Positions 1 through 5,579 of a DNA stretch of 8,009 nt are shown here, one piece after another. Location: the NCBI GenBank assembly GCA_904501965.1, contig CAJGCS010000045.1, positions 1 to 8,009 on the forward strand. The letters run 5' to 3'. The translations under genes were made by a program, and so were the position numbers. This DNA is from an uncultured Bacilli bacterium. GTDB taxonomy: Bacteria; Bacillota_I; Bacilli_A; ML615J-28; CAG-313. Within the stretch, counting starts at the first letter, position 1; every line of letters starts with the position of its first letter. The notes under the pieces were generated by a model. That model ran no database searches, was not told the DNA's origin, and saw nothing but the letters and a program-made list of their open reading frames with translations.

Positions 1-577
1 ATAAATCTAATTCTTTTTCAATGTGTTTAAATGCTTGTAAATAACCACGGTCAAGTTCAGGAGTACCATTGTATGTTTTTAACATAGCAAGTAATACTAC
101 TTCATCACCAACTACAGGTTTATCTTCCATTGCATCATATCTAGTTTGTGCATCAGCACTATAAACACCATATACGTAGATTGAACCAGTTTCATCCTCA
201 ATAGTCATTTCGCCGTACATTGCGTTTTTAATTTCTTTAATAATACCATATACATAGTATTTTTCGCTTGTGCCTGATTGACCAGCTTTATTTGCAAGTT
301 CGATAGCTTCGGCTACAGTAATGCAATCGAATTGATCTTTAATTGATTCTTCTTTTACTTCTACTTTTTCGCCACATTCATCACAAGAACCATCTTTATT
401 TTCATCAATGTGTTCTGTGCATTCTACTTTTACTTCTACTTCTTTTCCACATTCATCACAAAGACCATTTAAATCTTCATCAATATGACTTGTGCATTCT
501 GTAGAACCTGTATTTTCACAAGCAACTAATCCTAGTGCAAATACAAAAACAAATAAACTAACAAATAATTTTTTCAT
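1..577 (-). CDS. Secreted lipoprotein with two Cys/His + Asp-loop repeats and an OB-fold-like domain (3' end outside window)
   Basis: This gene reads from ATG at 577 leftwards and is still open at base 1; 192 codons are visible. Seen in the sequence: a lipoprotein signal peptide (MKK, then a hydrophobic stretch) with lipobox L17-V18-A19-C20, so the mature protein should be lipid-anchored at Cys20 on the outer face of the membrane. Next come two 25-residue tandem repeats (residues 27-51 and 52-76), each with the frame C-x2-H-x8-C-x2-C (C28, H31, C40, C43; C53, H56, C65, C68) and an inner D-x-[DN]-x-[DN]-G loop. From about residue 81 the pattern TVAEAIELA, then YYVYGIIKEI and MTIEDETGSIYVYG, resembles extracellular OB-fold (YhcR-like) domains of gut bacteria. 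Function is unknown; binding of a ligand or surface polymer is only a guess. The start is fixed by the signal peptide and by a purine-rich AAAGGAAAGG about 10 bases upstream. Confidence 0.85.
   Translation of the reverse strand, partial: MKKLFVSLFVFVFALGLVACENTGSTECTSHIDEDLNGLCDECGKEVEVKVECTEHIDENKDGSCDECGEKVEVKEESIKDQFDCITVAEAIELANKAGQSGTSEKYYVYGIIKEIKNAMYGEMTIEDETGSIYVYGVYSADAQTRYDAMEDKPVVGDEVVLLAMLKTYNGTPELDRGYLQAFKHIEKELDL
350..499 (-). repeat. Two in-frame 75-bp tandem repeats in the lipoprotein gene
   Basis: Two adjacent 75-bp units (425-499 and 350-424) encode 25 residues each, with shared residues E-C-T-x-H-I-D-E and C-D-E-C-G, followed by an acidic/valine-rich V-E-V-K linker. The units have diverged at the DNA level but remain clearly alignable, for example around the shared ccacattcatcacaa stretch. 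This is coding duplication, not a DNA-level mobile repeat. Confidence 0.85.
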
Positions 578-610
578 TAAAAATATACCCTTTCCTTTTA
601 TTACATACTT

Positions 611-619
611 ATTATAACA
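611..619 (-). promoter_or_regulatory. Extended -10 promoter of the lipoprotein gene
   Basis: Read on the minus strand this is TGTTATAAT, a perfect TGn-TATAAT extended -10 element. No good -35 box sits 17 bp upstream (the bases there read TTATAT), as is usual for extended -10 promoters. The predicted transcription start is near 604, giving a leader of about 27 bases. I see no clear terminator between this promoter and the upstream peptidase gene ending at 660, so readthrough from that gene could add to expression. Confidence 0.6.
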
Positions 620-659
620 TATCTATTTATCATATATAATTAAACTGCTTATGAAAATG

Positions 660-1703
660 TTATTTTAATAAATCACTAAATAACTCTTTATATTCATTAA
701 GTGATTTTATATTTTTTCCATCAATTGTAACATCACCTGTTGAATGTAACATCGAGTTTAATACAGCTTCTTCTGTTGCATCAACGCATGCTTTAAACAG
801 TGGATTAATAAAATCATCTGAAAATCTTAGTACTGTTTCAGTTACAGTATTTGTATCATGAGTAATCATATTCTTTGTTGAGAAAGCTACCATTATATCA
901 CCACTTCCGTTACCCGCATAAGATCCAGTTCTAGCGATACCAAGTTCAGCTCTTTTTGCAAGACGTTTTAATTGTCTTGAATCAAGTGGTGCATCTGTTG
1001 CGATAACAACAATAATACTACCTTTATCTTCTTCTTTTTCAAGGTTATAATTTTTAATTAAATTTCCCATAGATCTACCCTTAATAATTAAGTCTGATCC
1101 ATTTGATGAACCAAAGTTTGAATTAACAAGTACGCCTACTGTATATTCTTCACCTTTAATTAATACTTTTCTAGATGCTGAACCAATGCCACCTTTAAAG
1201 CCATGGCACTTCATACCAGTACCAGCTCCAACGTTTCCTTCTAAAAACTCAATTGATGCATTATTAATTGCATCTTCTAAATTATCTACATTTAAAACTC
1301 TATTTTGAATGTGATTTATTTTACCATCATTACATTCTAAAACAAGTGGATTTACAGTAGATGTTGTAATACCAATATCAGGATTGTCTTTTAACATATG
1401 GGTTATAAGTGCATCTGTAACAATCCCAACTGAAAGTGTATTTGTTAAAACGATTGGTGTTTCAATTGAGCCTAGTTCTTCTACTTGAACAAGACCATTT
1501 GATTTTCCAAAGCCATTATATACATAGCTTGATGCAACTACTTTCTTTCTAAACATATTTCCTGTATGTGGTAGTATAACTGTAAGACCTGTTTTATTAC
1601 TTTCATTCTTTATAGTAAAGTGTCCAACCCTTACTCCTTCTACATCACAAATGTTATTATTAATACCTGTTTTAAAATTACCAATTTCTATAAGTTGTTT
1701 CAT
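660..1703 (-). CDS. P1 family peptidase (DmpA/BapA-like, L-aminopeptidase/D-esterase type)
   Basis: This 347-residue protein matches the P1 (DmpA) family of Ntn-hydrolase-fold aminopeptidases. These are made as one chain that cuts itself before a Ser or Thr, freeing the catalytic nucleophile at the N-terminus of the small subunit. Seen here: the N-terminal NNNICDVEGVRVGH motif (residues 15-28), VGAGTGMKCHGFKGGIGSAS (158-177), GVLVNSNFG (190-198), the cleavage-site region D-K-G228/S229-I-I-V-V-I-A-T-D-A-P, and N-G-S267-G-D269. S229, S267 and D269 keep the spacing of the nucleophile and its Ser and acidic partners in DmpA/BapA (250, 288, 290), so the enzyme should be active. Family members cleave N-terminal residues from small peptides, including D-residues or beta-peptides; the substrate here cannot be read from sequence. 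There is no signal peptide, so it is probably cytoplasmic. GAGGA lies 8 bases before the ATG. It is a single gene with its own promoter. Confidence 0.92.
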   Translation of the reverse strand: MKQLIEIGNFKTGINNNICDVEGVRVGHFTIKNESNKTGLTVILPHTGNMFRKKVVASSYVYNGFGKSNGLVQVEELGSIETPIVLTNTLSVGIVTDALITHMLKDNPDIGITTSTVNPLVLECNDGKINHIQNRVLNVDNLEDAINNASIEFLEGNVGAGTGMKCHGFKGGIGSASRKVLIKGEEYTVGVLVNSNFGSSNGSDLIIKGRSMGNLIKNYNLEKEEDKGSIIVVIATDAPLDSRQLKRLAKRAELGIARTGSYAGNGSGDIMVAFSTKNMITHDTNTVTETVLRFSDDFINPLFKACVDATEEAVLNSMLHSTGDVTIDGKNIKSLNEYKELFSDLLK

Positions 1704-1735
1704 AATTTAATTCCTCATATTCTTAATACTTTATT

Positions 1736-1764
1736 ATTATACAATATAATAAGTTTTTAAACAA
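1736..1764 (-). promoter_or_regulatory. Promoter of the P1 peptidase gene
   Basis: The minus strand carries TATAAT (1736-1741) and, 17 bp upstream, TTGTTT (1759-1764), which keeps the important TTG of the -35 box. It starts directly after the U-tract of the ABC operon terminator, so the peptidase gene is likely a separate transcription unit with a leader of about 25 bases. Confidence 0.6.
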
Positions 1765-1795
1765 GTTAAAAAACTCTTGCATAAAGCAAGAGTTT
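1765..1795 (-). terminator. Rho-independent terminator of the GntR-ABC operon
   Basis: On the minus strand a 10-bp stem (AAACTCTTGC with GCAAGAGTTT, positions 1771-1795, 5-base loop) is followed by a short T-rich run reading TTTAA into 1765. It begins 3 bases after the permease stop codon. This is a textbook intrinsic terminator. Confidence 0.88.
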
Positions 1796-1798
1796 CTA

Positions 1799-2692
1799 TT
1801 ACTGAAGATTTAGTTTTTTATTCATAATTAAGTTTGTAAATAAATAGAATAAACTTGCAACTACTAAATTACATGCACCTGATATAAACATTATTATGTG
1901 TAATAAGTTTTCAATTCCAATGAATTTAATAACATCAGCAACAAAATCTAAGATAACTTTAATAATTAAAAGATCCTCAAATTCTGCAAGTATTAATAAT
2001 ATTTGTATAAACATTGAAAATCCAAATGAGCTAGCTATTTCAAATAAACAGTTAATTCCATAGAAAACAAGAATTGAAATTACTATTTTTGCTTTACTAG
2101 CCATTTGACCAACACTCATTGAGAAATATACCATAAGAATAGATAAAATAGCTGATGAAAACATTAAAAATATAATATCAAATGCAAATAAAAATTGATG
2201 GATTACATGGACTTCTCCGAAGAAGAATTTTATTATTAAATAATATCTATTAATAATATCTTCAATAAAACCTATTGGTTTTGTAATACCAAATCCTAAA
2301 TAAGCACAAAGCATAATTAAAATGGTTGTTGAAATTACAAAAAACATAAATGTATATAGTTTTACAAAGATGTGTTTTGTATTAGATACAGGAAGCGTAA
2401 GTGATAAATATCCTTCGTTACCAAATAAGTTTTTATAAAAGCGGATAACTCCAAATACACCAAGTACAAGTATACTACCATAACAAGCAGTGAAAAATAG
2501 TGCAATAGACGAAAAAGACATAAAATAAAGTAACACTCCAAGTCTACTATTTCCATCTATTATATATCCTACATGTGTAGCAAATATATTAGTAAAAGCA
2601 AGTAGTAATCCTGATAAAAATACTACTGGGAACAAGAACATTATTATTCTTAAGTAATATTTAAATTCGTATTTTAATAATTTACCTACCAT
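1799..2692 (-). CDS. ABC-2 type transporter permease of the GntR-linked exporter
   Basis: This is a 297-residue integral membrane protein with about six hydrophobic segments (roughly residues 15-36, 53-83, 112-135, 165-192, 203-235 and 262-290) and a short basic cytoplasmic N-terminus (MVGKLLKYEFKYYLR). The motif GYLSLTLPVSNTKHI (94-108), after the second hydrophobic stretch, is characteristic of ABC-2 permeases of the YtrC/D, bacitracin or lantibiotic self-protection kind. It overlaps the ATPase gene by 7 bp and has a strong GGGAGG site 7 bases before its ATG, so the two products are probably made in balance and form the transporter, likely with a permease dimer. The substrate is unknown. 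In relatives these systems respond to cell-wall-targeting peptides or move small molecules; that is family knowledge, not evidence from this window. Confidence 0.85.
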   Translation of the reverse strand: MVGKLLKYEFKYYLRIIMFLFPVVFLSGLLLAFTNIFATHVGYIIDGNSRLGVLLYFMSFSSIALFFTACYGSILVLGVFGVIRFYKNLFGNEGYLSLTLPVSNTKHIFVKLYTFMFFVISTTILIMLCAYLGFGITKPIGFIEDIINRYYLIIKFFFGEVHVIHQFLFAFDIIFLMFSSAILSILMVYFSMSVGQMASKAKIVISILVFYGINCLFEIASSFGFSMFIQILLILAEFEDLLIIKVILDFVADVIKFIGIENLLHIIMFISGACNLVVASLFYLFTNLIMNKKLNLQ

Positions 2693-3381
2693 CTAAATAC
2701 CTCCCTAAATAATTCATCTACACTCTTACCAGATTGTCTTATTTCTTCTACTGGTTTTTGCATAACAATCTCACCATTATTCAAGAATATTGCCTCATCT
2801 AATATTGGTTCAACGTCAGAGATTAAGTGTGTACAAATAATAACTGCAGCTTCAGGATTATAATTATTAATAATAGTAGAAATAATATAATCACGTGTAG
2901 CTGGATCTACCGCAGCAATAGGTTCATCAAGCACATAAAGTAAAGCATTTCTACTCATAATTAAAATTAAGCTTACCTTTTCTTTATTTCCTTTTGAAAG
3001 GGATTTTAATTTATCCTTTTTAGATATACCAAGCCTTTCAAGCATATTAAAAGCTAAATCTTTTCTAAAGTCTTCAAAAAAATCGCTATAATAGTTTACA
3101 ATTTGTTCAACACTCATATAACCATTTAAAAAGTTATTGTCAGGTAAATATGAAATATATTTCTTAGACTTTACTGAAAGCTTACTTCCATTTATATAAA
3201 TACTACCTTTTGTAGGTGATAATAGTTTATTGATAAGTTTAATAAATGTTGTTTTGCCACTTCCGTTAGGTCCAAGTAGCCCAATAATCTTTCCACTTTC
3301 AATTGTTAAGTTTAGGTTTTTTAAGGCAACACGTCTGCCATATTTTTTTGTTAGGTTAACACATTTTAGTAATTCACTCAT
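2686..3381 (-). CDS. ABC transporter ATP-binding protein (YtrB-like)
   Basis: This 231-residue nucleotide-binding subunit energises the permease encoded next to it. Seen: Walker A GPNGSGKT (37-44), Walker B LLYVLDEP with D152 and E153, D-loop around AAVDP (156-160), and switch histidine H185 in CTHL. Two motifs depart from the textbook form: the signature reads LSKGN (128-132) instead of LSGGQ, and the Q-loop position reads YLPDNN with Asp81 where Gln is usual. Similar departures occur, as I recall, in the YtrB-like branch, so they do not argue for inactivity. The gene overlaps the GntR gene by 8 bp and the permease by 7 bp, which suggests translational coupling. AAAGGA and AGG sequences lie upstream of the ATG. 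Confidence 0.92.
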   Translation of the reverse strand: MSELLKCVNLTKKYGRRVALKNLNLTIESGKIIGLLGPNGSGKTTFIKLINKLLSPTKGSIYINGSKLSVKSKKYISYLPDNNFLNGYMSVEQIVNYYSDFFEDFRKDLAFNMLERLGISKKDKLKSLSKGNKEKVSLILIMSRNALLYVLDEPIAAVDPATRDYIISTIINNYNPEAAVIICTHLISDVEPILDEAIFLNNGEIVMQKPVEEIRQSGKSVDELFREVFRW

Positions 3382-3745
3382 TAGTCTTACCTATCCTTTC
3401 TTGTAATAATTCAGTTGCTTTTTCTTTAGAAAAACCAATTGACTCCATATTATTAAAATATTCTTCAATCTTTTCATTTACAAGTGCTTCTACTTTTTTT
3501 GCACAAGCATTTGTATTTTCACAAACAAACCAACCAGCTCCAGGAACAGAGTATATAATATTCATTTCATAAAGCATATCATATGCTTTTTGAACAGTAT
3601 TCGGAGTTACACCAATAAGAAGGGATAGTTCTCTTACCGAATAAATTTTTTCATTTGGTGCAAACTCACCTAAGTTAATTGCAACACACATATGTTCACA
3701 AATTTGAGGGCAAATTGGTTTTGATTTATTAATGTACCATTTCAT
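3374..3745 (-). CDS. GntR family transcriptional regulator, YtrA subfamily
   Basis: Counted from ATG at 3745 this is a 123-residue protein. The N-terminus MKWYINKSKPICPQI fits the YtrA pattern, and the winged helix-turn-helix spans about residues 35-74 (YSVRELSLLIGVTPNTVQKAYDML, then the wing IYSVPGAGWFV). A short C-terminal helical part (83-123) replaces the large effector domain of other GntR proteins, as in YtrA. An in-frame ATG at 3763 exists, but it has no ribosome binding site and lies only about 8 bases from the predicted transcript start. ATG 3745 follows GAGAGG by 6 bases and matches the family start, so I prefer it. It is first in an operon with the ABC ATPase and permease, and probably represses that operon through the palindrome at 3764-3793. 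An oddity is C12, C16 and C20 spaced i/i+4/i+8 on the first helix, plus C75 and C81. Confidence 0.9.
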   Translation of the reverse strand: MKWYINKSKPICPQICEHMCVAINLGEFAPNEKIYSVRELSLLIGVTPNTVQKAYDMLYEMNIIYSVPGAGWFVCENTNACAKKVEALVNEKIEEYFNNMESIGFSKEKATELLQERIGKTNE

Positions 3746-3763
3746 AATAAACCTCTCTTTCAT

Positions 3764-3793
3764 ATAACTGTATTATTATAATAATACAGTTAT
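3764..3793. promoter_or_regulatory. 30-bp perfect palindrome, likely operator of the GntR regulator
   Basis: The half-site ATAACTGTATTATTA is followed directly by its exact reverse complement, with no spacer and no mismatch over 30 bp. It covers the -10 box and the predicted transcription start of the regulator-ABC operon. YtrA-type GntR proteins bind short inverted repeats at their own promoters, so autorepression is the obvious reading. Bound protein would block RNA polymerase. The TGTAT/ATACA parts within it are the likeliest base-specific contacts. Confidence 0.75.
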
Positions 3794-3806
3794 TATTGTT
3801 TGTCAA
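3778..3806 (-). promoter_or_regulatory. Promoter of the GntR-ABC operon
   Basis: On the minus strand a perfect TTGACA -35 (3801-3806) is followed after 17 bp by TATTAT (3778-3783, one mismatch from consensus). A TATAAT at 3775-3780 would give a 20-bp spacer and is less likely. The start of transcription falls near 3771, inside the palindrome. Confidence 0.75.
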
Positions 3807-3810
3807 GTAT

Positions 3811-3844
3811 AAAAATAAAAAATAAAGGGAAAACCCTTTATTTT
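3811..3844 (-). terminator. Rho-independent terminator of the TMEM164-like gene pair
   Basis: The 11-bp stem AAAATAAAGGG/CCCTTTATTTT with a 4-base loop (3819-3844) includes the TAA stop codon of the second gene in its 5' arm. It is followed on the minus strand by a T-rich tail (TTATTTTT, 3811-3818). It lies only a few bases before the -35 box of the next operon. Confidence 0.85.
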
Positions 3845-4713
3845 GCATTTTTCTTAGTTAGTGTTTTTTTACTTGCTAGTTTTTTTTGAACAAGTCCTTT
3901 AATAAAACATATAAATCTTACAACTGATACGATGATTGCACAAATTAAAACATAGATTAAGAAAACAATAATTGTATAAACAAATCTTAAGCTCATTAAT
4001 CCAAAGAAGCTCTTACTTGCAAAGAAATTTGCAAGATCAGGTAATAATGGTGCACCCCATCCACTATAATATAACATATAGTCAGCTTTAAGCGCGTAGT
4101 TAAACACTATTGCGATAACAGATAGTTGTGCAAGTGGAACCATTCCTCTAAAGATATCTTTCCATGATGGAACATAATATTTAGTTGCGATAAGGAACAC
4201 ACCTGTAAATACCATCCAGAAGTGGAAATTTAAAGATACAAATGAATGGAAATTAAAGAATGGATATGTACCTAAAATAGGTGGCATTACAAAGTTTGTA
4301 AGACCTGCAAAAATACTAATTGTAGTTAAAAAAGCTAAACAATTTTGTTTTACTTTCCCTTTACCAAAAGCAGCTAGTGGTAATGTGTATAAGAATAAAC
4401 TACATGTATAAAGTGGTACAAGTCCAGTCCAGTTAAAACCACTTCCTGTTTTTAAGTCAAAGTATGTTTCAACAGATATTTTTATTACTTCAAGTATAGG
4501 AATAGCGATAGCTAAAACCTTTAAATAGATATCAATTTTTTTATGACTTGTTTTTCTTAAAAATACTGATAATAAGACAATAGCAGTAACAGCTAAAACT
4601 AAGAATAAGTAAATCCAAATACTTCCGCTGTTGTTACCAAATGCATCTTGGCCACTGTATCCTACTAAATCTTTCTTGTATGTGAAAAATCCTCCGTAAT
4701 AATTATTAATCAT
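3838..4713 (-). CDS. Seven-helix membrane protein, YwaF/TMEM164-like (paralogue 2 of a tandem pair)
   Basis: This 291-residue protein has about seven membrane segments (near 31-51, 62-82, 98-116, 127-147, 157-177, 190-210 and 245-270) and a lysine-rich tail (276-291). The sequence LVPLYTCSLFLY (98-109), YPFFNFHSF and NFHFWMVF identify it with the bacterial YwaF/TIGR02206 group related to TMEM164. C104 and H164 align without gaps with C87 and H148 of the neighbouring gene. In human TMEM164, a Cys and a His with nearly the same separation have been reported as required for acyltransferase activity. A lipid acyl-transfer role here is therefore an inference and not established for bacterial members. 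The ATG follows AGGAGGA at 7 bases, a near-perfect ribosome site, and overlaps the upstream gene by 8 bp. Confidence 0.75.
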   Translation of the reverse strand: MINNYYGGFFTYKKDLVGYSGQDAFGNNSGSIWIYLFLVLAVTAIVLLSVFLRKTSHKKIDIYLKVLAIAIPILEVIKISVETYFDLKTGSGFNWTGLVPLYTCSLFLYTLPLAAFGKGKVKQNCLAFLTTISIFAGLTNFVMPPILGTYPFFNFHSFVSLNFHFWMVFTGVFLIATKYYVPSWKDIFRGMVPLAQLSVIAIVFNYALKADYMLYYSGWGAPLLPDLANFFASKSFFGLMSLRFVYTIIVFLIYVLICAIIVSVVRFICFIKGLVQKKLASKKTLTKKNAK

Positions 4714-5473
4714 TTTTCTTTCCTCCTCTAATGATTAGTCTTTGTAATCCATATGTTGGTAAATATAATAATAAGTACACTATAAAAATAATTAGTGCAT
4801 AAACAAGTGGTGCTACTCTATGTATGTCTATTAAGAACTTCAAGATAGGAATATTATCAAATCCCCAAGGATTATCCATAAACATAAAGTTTGCATCTGT
4901 TGTTAAATTTAAAATTAAGGCAATTATACAAAATATTGAACAATATATTACATAGTATAAATAATTTTTAATACTATATTCAAAGAATCCTTTAATAAAA
5001 TATATAAGTCCAAAGTATAACATAACACTATGATAAAACATACTATGTATACTTAAGAAATGAAACACTGGATATATAGTAAGTGATGATGAAGGTGAGA
5101 TTAAGAAAAACGCACCTGCAAGAATACATCCACCCGCTAAAAAGCTTTCGCCAATTCTTTTTATAAAACCTTTAAAGAATCCTGCCATCCATAAGCTATA
5201 GATAAATAGTGAACAGTAGTGAAGTGGAATATAGTTATTAATACTTCCAAACCCATACTGACACCAGTTAAAAATTATTTTAATAATTTCTAACACTGTA
5301 AAGACAATAGCAGCTATTTTTGTAATTTTATTAAATGTTTCTTTTTTTAATTTTCTTGTAAGTATGCATGTAAGAATAACTAACACAAAACAAATAATCA
5401 TAAAGATTATATGTGCTGTTGAAAATATTCCACAGGCGGGATATGTTCCGGCTTTAGAAAACATAAAAAACAC
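4706..5473 (-). CDS. Seven-helix membrane protein, YwaF/TMEM164-like (paralogue 1 of a tandem pair)
   Basis: This protein has 255 residues from GTG at 5473, or 252 from ATG at 5464. Both starts are plausible: AAAGGA lies 7 bases before the GTG, and AGGTG lies 6 bases before the ATG. About seven membrane segments are visible (near 18-38, 52-70, 83-100, 112-128, 138-160, 172-190, 220-240). Shared with the downstream gene: a VLEIIKI segment in helix 2, Y-I-P-L-H-Y-C-S-L-F-I-Y (81-92), Y-P-x-F-x-F followed by H148, and D/A-x-F-M with PWG before the last helix. It is richer in histidines (H85, H138, H143, H148) than its partner. It is first gene of a two-gene unit with its own promoter. Function is not known for bacterial members; membrane-lipid chemistry is suggested only by the TMEM164 relationship. 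Two overlapping genes of the same family suggest that the products form a heterodimer or have split roles. Confidence 0.78.
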   Translation of the reverse strand: MFFMFSKAGTYPACGIFSTAHIIFMIICFVLVILTCILTRKLKKETFNKITKIAAIVFTVLEIIKIIFNWCQYGFGSINNYIPLHYCSLFIYSLWMAGFFKGFIKRIGESFLAGGCILAGAFFLISPSSSLTIYPVFHFLSIHSMFYHSVMLYFGLIYFIKGFFEYSIKNYLYYVIYCSIFCIIALILNLTTDANFMFMDNPWGFDNIPILKFLIDIHRVAPLVYALIIFIVYLLLYLPTYGLQRLIIRGGKKND

Positions 5474-5504
5474 CTAAATATCCTTTCTAAAAACAATCTT
5501 ATAT

Positions 5505-5533
5505 ATTTTAGCACAAAAGGTGCAATTTATCAA
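5505..5533 (-). promoter_or_regulatory. Promoter of the TMEM164-like gene pair
   Basis: The minus strand shows TTGATA (5528-5533), a 17-bp spacer, and TAAAAT (5505-5510) with TG one base upstream of the -10 box, making it extended. The spacer contains GCAC-CTTTT-GTGC (5511-5523), a small inverted repeat that could be a weak regulator site. Predicted start is near 5498. Confidence 0.7.
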
Positions 5534-5545
5534 TATAATTAGCGT

Positions 5546-5574
5546 TAAAAAGCATATTTAGGTTATTAAATAGC
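5546..5574 (-). terminator. Possible weak terminator after the D-aminopeptidase gene
   Basis: On the minus strand GC-TATTTA, a 6-base loop, then TAAATA-T-GC and TTTTT. The stem is eight pairs with one bulged base and only two GC pairs, so it is weak, but the T-run follows directly. It is the only hairpin candidate between the D-aminopeptidase stop and the next promoter. Confidence 0.45.
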
Positions 5575-5579
5575 ATTAA

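Noticed and set aside
350..499. Tandem repeat as a possible CRISPR or satellite array
   Set aside because: There are only two units, in frame, with protein-level conservation and no spacers; it is a protein repeat.
2362..2556. 64-codon open frame on the minus strand inside the permease gene
   Set aside because: It overlaps the permease in another frame, has no ribosome site or recognisable domain, and is explained by the hydrophobic codon bias of the real gene.
3374..3376. TGA read as tryptophan (Mycoplasma-type code)
   Set aside because: TGA ends the GntR gene at the expected family length, and tryptophans inspected elsewhere (for example MKW and NPWG) are TGG.
5474..5579. Possible riboswitch or small RNA in the gap before the TMEM164-like genes
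   Set aside because: The predicted leader is only about 25 bases, too short for a riboswitch. The rest is accounted for by a promoter and a weak terminator.
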